From Arthrobacter sp. CJ23 (GTDB lineage Bacteria; Actinomycetota; Actinomycetes; Actinomycetales; Micrococcaceae), in the NCBI RefSeq assembly GCF_024741795.1, contig NZ_CP102950.1:3038001-3102000 (forward strand): 64,000 nucleotides of DNA, in the 5' to 3' direction. A model generated the notes under the pieces. It was not told the origin of the DNA. It saw only the letters and a list, made by a program, of their open reading frames with translations, and did not search any database. Below are positions 46,092 to 58,323 of this stretch, piece after piece. A program made the translations under genes and the position numbers. Every line of letters starts with the position of its first letter. The first letter of the stretch is position 1.

Positions 46092-48125
46092 GTGAGCACC
46101 GACACCAACGACCAGCAGTGTCTCCGGCGACGTGCCGGTGCGAGAACGCCCCGCAACGCAACAGCACCGGGGCCGCAGCTTCGTCGGCACTCACGCGGAA
46201 TACTGGCCCTCGCAATCGTCGTTGGTACCGTCGTTGCACTCAGGACAACCGGCCTCCTGCAGGGAACACCGGCACTCATCCTTGCTGCCGCCCTTGTGCT
46301 GCTGTTGCCCACTGCGCGTGTGATGTCCCAACGCGTCCTCTTCAACGGGCTGATCTTGGCCGGCCTGGTGCCCCTGACCTGGTGGCTGCCTGAACGCGTG
46401 ATGGGCACCGACCACGGAACACTGCTACTAGCGGCCCTCGCCGGGATCATCGCTTGGTGGATCGGATTGGCGAAGTTTCCCGCCCAGCGTATCCGCAATC
46501 TGGTCCCTCGTGCCCGCTGGATTGACACAATACCGTTCCTCTCCGCCCTACTATCGGCATTTTCGCTGGGCACCATGGTGACGATCCGGTCTCCGATTGA
46601 CGCCTTGTCGGTCCTTACGAGCAGGTGGGACTACCAGTCCCATTTCAGCATCTACTACATGATCCGCCGCCATGGCGAGGTCATCCCGACTATTCCGCAA
46701 GGTACAGCAGGAGACGCTTGGGGGTTCGCCGAGTACCCGCAAGGATTTCATGCTCTGCTTGCCACAATGTCCGATCTTCTTCGTCCGTCATATACCAGCG
46801 TGGACAGCGAGCTAGTCGGTTTCATGAACCTCCAGGCCGTCTGCAGTGTCCTGACGGTACTGATTGTCGCGGCCGGGCTTTGCGCGCTGCCTGCCGTGCG
46901 GCGAAGGGCAGCCGTGATGGCAAGCGGAATCGCCATCGCCATGGCCGCCTGGATCTATGGCCCTGGCTCCATACCTGCATATGAAGGCTTCGCCAACTTC
47001 TACCTCGCCTGCGGCATGGCGACCGCAACGGTGCTTGCCGTTCTGACGTTCCAGCGCCGCGTCCCCGTCATTGGCGTTGCCGCAGTGGGCGCAGGTCTTG
47101 TCAGTATCTGCAACAACTGGCTCTTGCTTGTGTCCCTTCTGGCCGTCGTGCTCGGGATCAGGCTATGGACGGTCGTTCGCCAACGCGGCAGCTATAGCCG
47201 GCGGTGGTGGATACTTTCCTCGGCGTGCATCAGCGTCAGCATGCTGGGCATAGCGCTTCCGATCATTCAGATTTCGCCCCTTATCGAACAAAGCCAGCAC
47301 ATCCTGGAGGCTCAAGGTGGCATCGCGTATCCGGACTTTGGGCTCGCCTTGGTGGCGATCATCCTGGCTTTGGTGTTGGGCTTCGCCAACCGCTCCCTTG
47401 CCGTCCGTACGGATTCCTTACGGCTCCGGGAGGAACGATTGGATGTTTCCAGGGCTTCAGCGGGGCTTTTCATACCGATTGCCCTCGGCATCTGGCTGGC
47501 CGTCTCGCAAAGTGTCCAAAACGGTGCCATTTCGTACTACTTCTACAAATACCTGATTGCGCTGCTGCTGGTGGCCTGGCCGCTGATCGTCGCAGCGGCA
47601 GCCACTTTGATCCCGCCGCCTGTGCCGGCAGACGGCCACGTCCGCCGGCGCGGCCTGACACTAGCGCTGTGCGTCCTGGCGGTCACGGCAACTCAGGTTT
47701 TCGGCTTTTCGGTTCCAGGACTGCAGGCCGTGGGCCTTCCGGCGACGGCCCGTCCGCTGACGGACATGTCCGATCAGCAGACTCGCGTGCACAGCACCCC
47801 TGCTTTCGTGCCCCGGCTCCTGCAGAGCGCCCGGCTGCCCCAACCAGCGTCAACGGTTTACATCCCTGGACCTGGAACGGTCGATCCTATTCTGGCCGCC
47901 CGCTGGCAATGGGGCATGCGTGGCATGTCCTCATCGGCGACGACCGATCTTAGCTTTGACCTCGTGGACCTCGCCAAGGACTACAACCAGGCTCCTGAGG
48001 TCATCGGCCGAATCCTGACCCGAAACTCCACATTGTACGCAATCGTGGATCCCGAACTGTTTGAACCCGTTTACCAGTACTTGTTGGGCCTCGGCGTTGC
48101 TGATCGGCTGATTCGGCTCGGTTGA
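46092..48125 (+). CDS. Large polytopic membrane protein, DUF6541/GT-C-like
   Basis: A membrane protein of about 677 residues with a dozen or more hydrophobic segments and an extracytoplasmic C-terminal region of about 130 residues. The GTG at 46092 follows GGGGAAAA; earlier in-frame starts exist, so the N-terminus is uncertain. An acidic motif in the first outer loop, SRWDYQSHFSIYYMIRRHGE, resembles the Asp-x-x-x-His pattern of GT-C arabinosyl/galactosyl-type transferases. The protein at 51327 is a distant paralog. I take it for a lipid-linked sugar transferase or modifying enzyme of the wall glycan, with limited certainty. Confidence 0.72.
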   Translation: MSTDTNDQQCLRRRAGARTPRNATAPGPQLRRHSRGILALAIVVGTVVALRTTGLLQGTPALILAAALVLLLPTARVMSQRVLFNGLILAGLVPLTWWLPERVMGTDHGTLLLAALAGIIAWWIGLAKFPAQRIRNLVPRARWIDTIPFLSALLSAFSLGTMVTIRSPIDALSVLTSRWDYQSHFSIYYMIRRHGEVIPTIPQGTAGDAWGFAEYPQGFHALLATMSDLLRPSYTSVDSELVGFMNLQAVCSVLTVLIVAAGLCALPAVRRRAAVMASGIAIAMAAWIYGPGSIPAYEGFANFYLACGMATATVLAVLTFQRRVPVIGVAAVGAGLVSICNNWLLLVSLLAVVLGIRLWTVVRQRGSYSRRWWILSSACISVSMLGIALPIIQISPLIEQSQHILEAQGGIAYPDFGLALVAIILALVLGFANRSLAVRTDSLRLREERLDVSRASAGLFIPIALGIWLAVSQSVQNGAISYYFYKYLIALLLVAWPLIVAAAATLIPPPVPADGHVRRRGLTLALCVLAVTATQVFGFSVPGLQAVGLPATARPLTDMSDQQTRVHSTPAFVPRLLQSARLPQPASTVYIPGPGTVDPILAARWQWGMRGMSSSATTDLSFDLVDLAKDYNQAPEVIGRILTRNSTLYAIVDPELFEPVYQYLLGLGVADRLIRLG

Positions 48126-48151
48126 TCGACCGATGAGGCCGGCGTTCCTTA

Positions 48152-49164
48152 GAGCCTGTTCCTAAACCCTGGCCATAGAGTCGTTGACCTGTTGCGCGGC
48201 GTGGCGGCTGTTAATCGGGAGGAACTCCTGTTAGCCCGGTGATTGTCTGGATCGTCCCGTTCGCAGGAGTTCCTTCGTGCTAGTTGCTACACCCGTGCCA
48301 AAACCCCCACCTCAGGACGTCGCGGTGCTGCAGGTTCGTTCCCTTCCACGCCGGCATGCCGCACCGGCATCCGTCCGATACCACGGACTGGCAGTGGGCC
48401 GTGATCGATCCGCTGCTACCGAATCCGGCCTTCCTCAGCGGCGCCGGCGGACGGCCTGAGTCCCATTGCCGCCGGTCCATTGTCGATGCGATCTTCTACG
48501 TGTCGACTACGAGATCAATGGCGGGCACTGCCGGCGGACTTCCCGTCCTATTCGACCGTGTTCAAGTACTTCACCCTCTGGGAGGCGGCAGGGGCCCCGA
48601 CGCAGTCCTGGACACGATGCGGATCCGGGTGTGGCCGTCCGAGGACCGGGAGGCCGCCCCGACCGCGGCCATCATCGATTCGGCATCGGTCCGCGGTGCC
48701 GAGGCCGTCGGGCCGGTACCCGCGGCTATGACTCGGGCAAGAGGGTCAACGGCCACAAACGCCACATCGCGGCCGACACCATGGGCCTGCTGCTGTGCGT
48801 CATCATCACCGGAGCCTCGGTCCAGGACCGCGACGGGGCCAAAGCCGCTACTCGAACAACTCGCCGCTTCCTGCCGCCGTGCCTGGCCCGTGTGGGCGGA
48901 CTGCGGCCATGCCGGCAAACTCGCGCTCTGGGCCAATGACCCCCTGAACCTCGCACTGGCCATCGTCAAACGCACCGATGCCACGAAAGGCTTCACCGCC
49001 CCGCCCCGCCGCTGGGTTGTTGAACGGACCTTGGCCCGGATCGCACGGCACCGCCACTGCGTACGCGACCACGAACGGCTACCCGCCCAACACCAAGCCA
49101 TGGTCCGCTGGACCATGACCAGAATCACTAGCAACGCCTGCCACCAAGGTTTAGGAACAGGCTC
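48152..49164 (+). mobile_element. IS5-family insertion sequence remnant
   Basis: A perfect 17-bp inverted repeat, GAGCCTGTTCCTAAACC at 48152-48168 and its complement at 49148-49164, bounds the element. It encloses a decayed transposase. No clear target duplication remains (TTA on the left, TGA on the right). Confidence 0.88.
48344..49145 (+). pseudogene. IS5-family transposase, multiply frameshifted
   Basis: Pieces of one transposase occur in three frames: DTTDWQWAVIDPLLP at the N-terminus, then WRALPADFPSYSTVFKYF in another frame, DTMRIRVWPSEDREAAPTAA and IIDSASVRGAEAVG back in the first, GTRGYDSGKRVNGHKRHIAADT in the third, and RRWVVERTLARIARH at the end. At least four frame changes are needed to join them, so the gene is dead. 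Confidence 0.9.
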
Positions 49165-49228
49165 TGAGAAACCCCGGCCTCACCGTTAATTCCTCCGGTC
49201 TGAAGACGGCCCCGTTCGGTCACCCGAG

Positions 49229-50311
49229 CTAGGCGCTCTTCTTTGCACGGCGCATGACCGGGCGCTCCACGAAGAACCAGCTGGCCGCAGCCAGCGGAAT
49301 GGTGCATACCGTGGCGGCGAGCGTAAACCACCAGACGCCCCAATGGTAGCCACCGAACACGGCCAACAGTTGCTGGACAGGGAAAGCATAGATGTAGGCA
49401 CCATAGGAGATGTCGTGCCGTGCCACTAAGGCCGGTTGAGGCAGCCAAGTGGAGATCCAGAGCAGGCCATAGGCAATGAATGGCGCCGCGAGCTGGCCGC
49501 CGAATCCGTCCACCAGGAAGATGGACAAACCGGCCAGCACAATGGCCACCGGTCCAGCGACCTTGTGGATTCCTACCCGGGAGCTCAACACCTGTACAAC
49601 CGCGCCGCCGAGGAAGTACGGGACCAAACGGGCTGCGAGCTCAAAATCCAAGTTCGACTGCAGGTAAGGCTTCAGGGAGTCAATGTTGGCCCAGATCACC
49701 ACGCTCATCGCAAAGGCACCAATGATTGGCCACGGCGTTTTCTTGAAGAGCGGAAGGAACCCAATGAGCGCCACCAGCAGATAGCACAGGAACTCGAAAT
49801 AGAGCGTCCACAAGGAACCGTTCCAGGCCTTCGCATAGGGCACGCCGGCGGGGGTCCCGGCGATGTCATAACTGACGATATGAAGTGTCATGTTTGCGAA
49901 GATCGAGTTCAGCGGCGTCGTGGGAGCATGTAGGAAACCCTGCAGGGACCCATGTTGGATCACATAGGCGATCGGTGCGAATCCGAAGGCCATTACCACC
50001 AAGCACACAATGAACGCCGGAAAGATCCGGGCCACCCGGTGGACGAGGTAGGGTCCGATCCTGTTGCTGAACCTGCTGGCCGTAATCAAATAGCCGCTGA
50101 TACCAAAGAAACCTGCGACGGCCCAGCCGCCAAGGTTTTCTCCGCGGAATCCCCATCCATTGCCGTCCCCCACGATGTGCCAGCTGTGGGCCAGGAGCAC
50201 CATAAATGCCAGAACAAGCCGGATCAGGTTGAGGCTGTTTCCACGCGGATCAAGCCGGCTCCCTATCACTGGGGCTGGAATTGCATTCGGCTTCAGTACT
50301 GCTGTGCTCAA
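49229..50311 (-). CDS. Acyltransferase 3 family membrane protein
   Basis: A 360-residue protein with about ten hydrophobic segments. The family start is RGNSLNLIRLVLAFMVLLAHSWH (the His and Arg of acyltransferase 3), then FFGISGYLITASRF and YLVHRVARIFPAFIV. Such proteins acetylate surface polysaccharides or peptidoglycan from the outer face. The start codon is probably the TTG at 50311, with AAGGAAG upstream. It is divergent from rmlA. Confidence 0.88.
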   Translation of the reverse strand: MSTAVLKPNAIPAPVIGSRLDPRGNSLNLIRLVLAFMVLLAHSWHIVGDGNGWGFRGENLGGWAVAGFFGISGYLITASRFSNRIGPYLVHRVARIFPAFIVCLVVMAFGFAPIAYVIQHGSLQGFLHAPTTPLNSIFANMTLHIVSYDIAGTPAGVPYAKAWNGSLWTLYFEFLCYLLVALIGFLPLFKKTPWPIIGAFAMSVVIWANIDSLKPYLQSNLDFELAARLVPYFLGGAVVQVLSSRVGIHKVAGPVAIVLAGLSIFLVDGFGGQLAAPFIAYGLLWISTWLPQPALVARHDISYGAYIYAFPVQQLLAVFGGYHWGVWWFTLAATVCTIPLAAASWFFVERPVMRRAKKSA

Positions 50312-50455
50312 TCCCGGGCTTCCTTCGTGACGTTGTCCAGACCGCCAATTCTACCTTGCGCCTGGCCGCTACCCGGTCGACGTTACCGTCCTGGCATGCA
50401 ACCTGGGCGGGTCGCTGGTTTGCCGTAGGGCGCCCTGTACGGAAGGATTGAGCGC

Positions 50456-51325
50456 ATGCGTGGAATCATCCTTGCCGGCGGAACTGGATCCCGGCTTCAC
50501 CCGATCACCCTGGGAATCAGCAAGCAGCTGGTTCCTGTGTACGACAAGCCCATGATCTACTACCCTCTCTCCACGCTGATTCTGGCCGGAATCAGGGACA
50601 TTCTCATCATCACTACCCCGCACGACGCCGAGCAGTTCCAGCGACTCCTGGGCGACGGCTCCCAGTTCGGCGTCAACCTGACGTACGTCGAGCAGCCCTC
50701 CCCGGACGGTCTGGCGCAGGCCTTTGTCCTCGGCGCCGAGCACATCGGCGACGAGACCGTTGCCTTGGTCCTGGGGGACAACATCTTCTACGGCCAAGGC
50801 ATGGGCACCCAACTGCGCCGGCACGCCGACATCGACGGCGGCGCCGTGTTCGGATACTGGGTCAAGGACCCGAAGGCCTACGGCGTCGTGGAATTCGACG
50901 AGGACGGCAAGGCCCTCTCGCTCGAAGAGAAGCCCGAGAAGCCACGCAGCCACTACGCAGTGCCAGGGCTGTACTTCTATGACAACGACGTCATCGAAAT
51001 CGCCAAGAACCTGAAGCCGTCCGCGCGCGGCGAGCTGGAAATCACCGACGTCAACCGGACATACCTAGAGCGGGGCAAGCTGCAGGTCGAGATCCTGCCG
51101 CGCGGCACCGCCTGGCTGGACACCGGCACATTCAACGATCTGAGCGACGCCTCCAACTTCATCAGGACGGTCGAAAACCGCCAAGGCCTGAAGATCGGCG
51201 CACCTGAAGAAATCGCATGGCGCAACGGCTTCCTGACCGACGACGAACTGCGCCAGCGGGCCGAACCCTTGGTCAAGAGCGGCTACGGTTCCTACTTGCT
51301 GGGGCTTCTGGACCAGACCATCTAG
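50456..51325 (+). CDS. rmlA: Glucose-1-phosphate thymidylyltransferase
   Basis: A 289-residue enzyme: [20 protein letters not shown] (nucleotide-binding loop), [19 protein letters not shown], and [13 protein letters not shown] with the metal-binding Asp near residue 108. It makes dTDP-glucose, the first step toward dTDP-L-rhamnose, and supplies RmlB and RmlC-RmlD encoded at 36-38 kb. The next gene starts one base after its stop. Confidence 0.96.
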   Translation: MRGIILAGGTGSRLHPITLGISKQLVPVYDKPMIYYPLSTLILAGIRDILIITTPHDAEQFQRLLGDGSQFGVNLTYVEQPSPDGLAQAFVLGAEHIGDETVALVLGDNIFYGQGMGTQLRRHADIDGGAVFGYWVKDPKAYGVVEFDEDGKALSLEEKPEKPRSHYAVPGLYFYDNDVIEIAKNLKPSARGELEITDVNRTYLERGKLQVEILPRGTAWLDTGTFNDLSDASNFIRTVENRQGLKIGAPEEIAWRNGFLTDDELRQRAEPLVKSGYGSYLLGLLDQTI

Positions 51326-51326
51326 C

Positions 51327-53291
51327 GTGGCGTGGCTCGATGCAGCACCGCTCCTCCTCGCAGCGGTTGCCCTGCTTCTCTTCCCGGGCGCACTGGTATC
51401 GGCAGCTGCTGGTCTTCGAGGCCTGGCGGCAGCAGCCACGGCGCCTGCGATCACGGTCACGATAGTCGCAGCAACCGCCGTAGTGGCCCCCTGGCTGCAC
51501 CTGCCTTGGTCACTTGCGGCCGTGCTTGTCTGCTCATTGCTTGCCGCAGCTCTTGTGCTGGGCATCCGCGTCCTGACACAGGGCAAGTCCGCAGTACGGG
51601 AGGCAACCGCCAGGTGGCGCCCACGCCCCAGCTGGCGTCTGACCGTTCCGGCGTACCTGCTTGGCGCCGCGGTGGTCGTCGTCCAGTTGGCCTTGGCCTT
51701 TGGACATCCGGCGAACATCTCCCAGACGTTCGACAACGTCTTCCATCTGAACAGCGTCCGCTACATCCTCGACACCGGCAACGCCTCGTCCTTGACGATG
51801 TCGGCGATGACAAGCGGGGACAATCCTCCGTACTTCTATCCCGCAGCCTGGCACGATCTGGCCGCTCTCCTGGTCACGGTCACGGGTGCACCGCTGGTCC
51901 TCGCGGTCAACATGCTCAATATCGCTGTAGCGGCCCTTATCTGGCCATTGGGGTGCATGCTGTTGACGAGGGTCTTTGCAGGAGCCCAACCCTTGGCCGT
52001 CGCCGCTGCCGGGGTCCTGTCCGCCTTCTTTTCCGGATTCCCGTTGCTTCTGTTGGACTTCGGCGTTCTCTACCCGAATTTTCTGGCAATCAGTCTTCTT
52101 CCTGCCGCTCTTGGCGCCATGGCATGGCTGTTCCGGCGCGCCGAGGAGTACGAGGTGCATGTCACTTCGCGGTTCCTTATCCCGTGTCTGATGCTGCCGG
52201 GCCTGGCCCTGGCGCATCCCAACGGCCTCATGTCCTTGCTCGCTGTGACGATCCCCTTGGTACTGCAAAGCTACCTCGTACGCTACTGGCCGTCGAAGAA
52301 CCTCTTCCGTCGACGTGGGTGGATCGTGGCTAGCCTCGGGCTGCTCCTCGCATTGGCCACTGTCGCCGTACTTTGGAAAGTCATCCGGCCTCCCGAAGAT
52401 GCCGCATTCTGGCCGCCCATCCAGTCCCCAGCGCGGGCTGCGTTGCAGATACTGAGCAACTCGGCCATGGGCAAGCCTCTGGCGCTGACGGTCAGTGTGC
52501 TCATGCTCATTGGCCTGGCGGTCTCGATGCGGCGTCTGAGCCGCACGTGGCTCATCGGCGGGTTCGTGATCGTTGCGTTCCTGTTCATGGTTGTCTCAGC
52601 AGCGCCCTTTAGCCGGCTCCGCAGTCTACTGACAGGTGTCTGGTACAACGACAGCTACCGCATTGCCGCGTTGCTGCCGCTGGTTGCTGTCCCGTTTGCC
52701 GCGGTCGGCTTTGCTGCCTTGATGGCGCTGCTCAAGCGCCGCTTCCCTGCCGCCTTAACCCACTCAAGTTGGCGGAAACTCGTGCGGGGGAGCCTTCTCG
52801 CCCTGCTGGGCATCGCCGGCGTGGCTGGCCTTATCCCTCCTGTGACCGGGGCGGTAGCGTCCGCACGCGCCAATTACGATGAAAACGCGGCTTCCCCGCT
52901 GCTGTCAACGGACGAGCACCGTCTCATTTCGCAGCTGGACGCTGTGGTTCCGGCCGATGCAGTCATCGCGGTCAATCCGTGGACCGGTGGCGCCCTGGCC
53001 TACGCACTGGCCCAGCGCGAGACAACGGCGAAACATATCCTGACGGCTACAACCGGCAACGAGAACCTCCTCAACCAGCATCTGCGCGATGCACCGGGCT
53101 ATCCCGACGTCTGCGCGGCGGCCTCCGCCGAAAACGTCCGGTTCGTACTGGACTTCGGCGACAAAGAAGTCCACGGCAACAGGCATTCGTTCCCCGGGCT
53201 GGAAAATCTTGCCGCATCGCCGTCCTTCAGACTGGTGCTGCAGGAAGGCCAGGCCCGCCTCTACGAACTGACGGCCTGCCCGGCCGGCTGA
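51327..53291 (+). CDS. Large polytopic membrane protein, DUF6541/GT-C-like, second copy
   Basis: A 654-residue membrane protein, GTG start one base after rmlA. It has about twelve hydrophobic segments and a C-terminal outer domain of about 140 residues (from DEHRLISQLDAVVP). The first outer loop carries FDNVFHLNSVRYILD, comparable to WDYQSHFSIYYMI of the protein at 46092, and PPYFYPAAWHDLAALL, comparable to EYPQGFHALLATM. Likely an extracytoplasmic sugar transferase; the family name is from memory. Confidence 0.75.
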   Translation: MAWLDAAPLLLAAVALLLFPGALVSAAAGLRGLAAAATAPAITVTIVAATAVVAPWLHLPWSLAAVLVCSLLAAALVLGIRVLTQGKSAVREATARWRPRPSWRLTVPAYLLGAAVVVVQLALAFGHPANISQTFDNVFHLNSVRYILDTGNASSLTMSAMTSGDNPPYFYPAAWHDLAALLVTVTGAPLVLAVNMLNIAVAALIWPLGCMLLTRVFAGAQPLAVAAAGVLSAFFSGFPLLLLDFGVLYPNFLAISLLPAALGAMAWLFRRAEEYEVHVTSRFLIPCLMLPGLALAHPNGLMSLLAVTIPLVLQSYLVRYWPSKNLFRRRGWIVASLGLLLALATVAVLWKVIRPPEDAAFWPPIQSPARAALQILSNSAMGKPLALTVSVLMLIGLAVSMRRLSRTWLIGGFVIVAFLFMVVSAAPFSRLRSLLTGVWYNDSYRIAALLPLVAVPFAAVGFAALMALLKRRFPAALTHSSWRKLVRGSLLALLGIAGVAGLIPPVTGAVASARANYDENAASPLLSTDEHRLISQLDAVVPADAVIAVNPWTGGALAYALAQRETTAKHILTATTGNENLLNQHLRDAPGYPDVCAAASAENVRFVLDFGDKEVHGNRHSFPGLENLAASPSFRLVLQEGQARLYELTACPAG

Positions 53292-53309
53292 TCAGTGGTT
53301 GATCACCGC

Positions 53310-54071
53310 CTACGCGGCTGACCGCCGTCGGAGTTCTGCCACGACCTCATGGACTTCGCCGTCCATGATGACTTCGCCATGTTCGAGCAAGACACCGCGC
53401 TTGCACACGGAAGCCACCAGATCCAGGTCGTGACTGACCACGAACAGCGTTTTCCCGGCAGCCGCCAGCTCGTTGATCTTGATGATGCATTTGCGCTGGA
53501 ACGGCTCGTCACCGACGGCAAGGATCTCGTCGATGAGGAAAACCTCGGGGTCCGTGTGCACAGCGATCGAGAACGCCAGTTTCAAATACATCCCCGAGGA
53601 GTAGAACTTCACCTCGGTGTCGATGAACTCACCGATTTCCGCGAACTCTACGATCGAGTCAAACATTTCGTCGATCTGTTTCTGGCTCATGCCAAGGATG
53701 GCTCCATTGAGATAGACGTTGTCACGGCCGCTCAGATCATGGTGAAAGCCGGCCCCGACTTCAATCAGGCCCGCCACGCGGCCACGCGTGTGCACCGTGC
53801 CCTCGTCCGGCTGCAGGACGCCCGAAATCAGCTTCAGCAGCGTGGACTTGCCCGAGCCGTTAAGCCCCAGCAACGCCACAGTCTCGCCCTGCTCCACATC
53901 GAGCGAAACATCCTTCAGTGCGTCAAACCTCTTGGAGAGATCGCCCTTGCGGCCCGTAAGAAGCCAGACAATGGCCTCCTTCATGCTACGCGTGTGCCGC
54001 AGCACGAACTTCTTGCGCACATTCCGGCAGGTGATCGCAACGGTCTCGGAAACACCAACGGGTGCAGTCAT
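53310..54071 (-). CDS. Polysaccharide ABC exporter ATPase (Wzt/RfbE type)
   Basis: A 253-residue ATPase: Walker A LLGLNGSGKSTLLKLISG (near residue 70), signature-like FYSSGMYLKLAFSIAVH, and Walker B PEVFLIDEILAVGDEPFQRK. The LIDEILAVGD motif marks the Wzt/TagH group that exports whole glycans. It lacks the C-terminal carbohydrate-binding domain of O9a-type Wzt, like the mycobacterial galactan exporter Rv3781. It starts one base after the permease stop. Confidence 0.93.
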   Translation of the reverse strand: MTAPVGVSETVAITCRNVRKKFVLRHTRSMKEAIVWLLTGRKGDLSKRFDALKDVSLDVEQGETVALLGLNGSGKSTLLKLISGVLQPDEGTVHTRGRVAGLIEVGAGFHHDLSGRDNVYLNGAILGMSQKQIDEMFDSIVEFAEIGEFIDTEVKFYSSGMYLKLAFSIAVHTDPEVFLIDEILAVGDEPFQRKCIIKINELAAAGKTLFVVSHDLDLVASVCKRGVLLEHGEVIMDGEVHEVVAELRRRSAA

Positions 54072-54072
54072 G

Positions 54073-54942
54073 TCAGAGCTCCTGCGCGAAATGGATAGAA
54101 AGCTTCATGAAGACGACCTGGCCGACCAGGAGTACCAGGGCCGCGATGCCGAAGGCCACAGGGAACCAGACGGACAGCAGATCCGGCGGCAACGCGATGG
54201 CAACTGCCTGCTCGGCGTTCAGCGTCGGAGACCAGAACGCCCAGTGGAAGATCTCGACCGCAACCGTCACCGGGTTCAGCTGGTAGAGGAAGAACCAAGG
54301 ACCCATGACGCGTTCTACCATTGGCCAGACATAGAGCACCGGCGATGCCCAGGTGACAACCATGAGAATCATGTCCACGATGTTCTCGGAGTCACGGAAA
54401 TAGACATTGGCTGCGCCAAAAAGCAGTCCCAGGCCGGTGGCCAGGATCGCGATGAGGGCGAGAGCGCCCACAACGGCCAACAGCTGCCAGAAGGAGGGCC
54501 TCCACCCGGCCAGAAGACAGGCGCCACCCAGAACCACCAGTTGGGGCACCAGGTGTGCTGCGGAGACCCACACGGTGGAAACCGGAAAAAGTTCCCTGGG
54601 CAGGTAGATCTTCCGGATCAGGTCCCTGTTGTCCACGATGGACCGGGTGGCGTTGCCCAGGGACTCCGTGAAGAAGTTGACCAAGACAATTCCTGCAAAC
54701 AGGTAAATCGCGTAGTTCGGAGTGCCGCGCTGCATATCAAGGAAGACGCCAAGGGCCACGAAGTAGATGGAGAACTGCATCAGCGGCTTGACATAGGACC
54801 ACAGAAGTCCAAGTACAGAGCCGCGATAGCGGATCTTGATCTCCTTACGGACCAGCAGCTGCAGCAGGAACTTGTGCTTGTAGACATCGATGATGCCCCG
54901 ACCCCGGCCAGGCTGGGTCAGCTCACCGGCAGCGGACGGCAC
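54073..54942 (-). CDS. Polysaccharide ABC exporter permease (Wzm/RfbD type)
   Basis: A 289-residue membrane protein with six hydrophobic segments and the ABC-2 family start LLQLLVRKEIKIRYRGSVLGLLWSYVKPL. It pairs with the ATPase encoded next. The GTG start directly abuts the stop of the glycosyltransferase gene. Together they should flip a polyprenyl-linked galactan-type polymer, as Rv3781-Rv3783 do in mycobacteria. Confidence 0.92.
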   Translation of the reverse strand: MPSAAGELTQPGRGRGIIDVYKHKFLLQLLVRKEIKIRYRGSVLGLLWSYVKPLMQFSIYFVALGVFLDMQRGTPNYAIYLFAGIVLVNFFTESLGNATRSIVDNRDLIRKIYLPRELFPVSTVWVSAAHLVPQLVVLGGACLLAGWRPSFWQLLAVVGALALIAILATGLGLLFGAANVYFRDSENIVDMILMVVTWASPVLYVWPMVERVMGPWFFLYQLNPVTVAVEIFHWAFWSPTLNAEQAVAIALPPDLLSVWFPVAFGIAALVLLVGQVVFMKLSIHFAQEL

Positions 54943-58277
<3,335 letters not shown>

Positions 58278-58323
58278 TCAGAGAGGCAAGGCACTTCGGC
58301 CCGGAGAAGGGAGAACCCCAACC

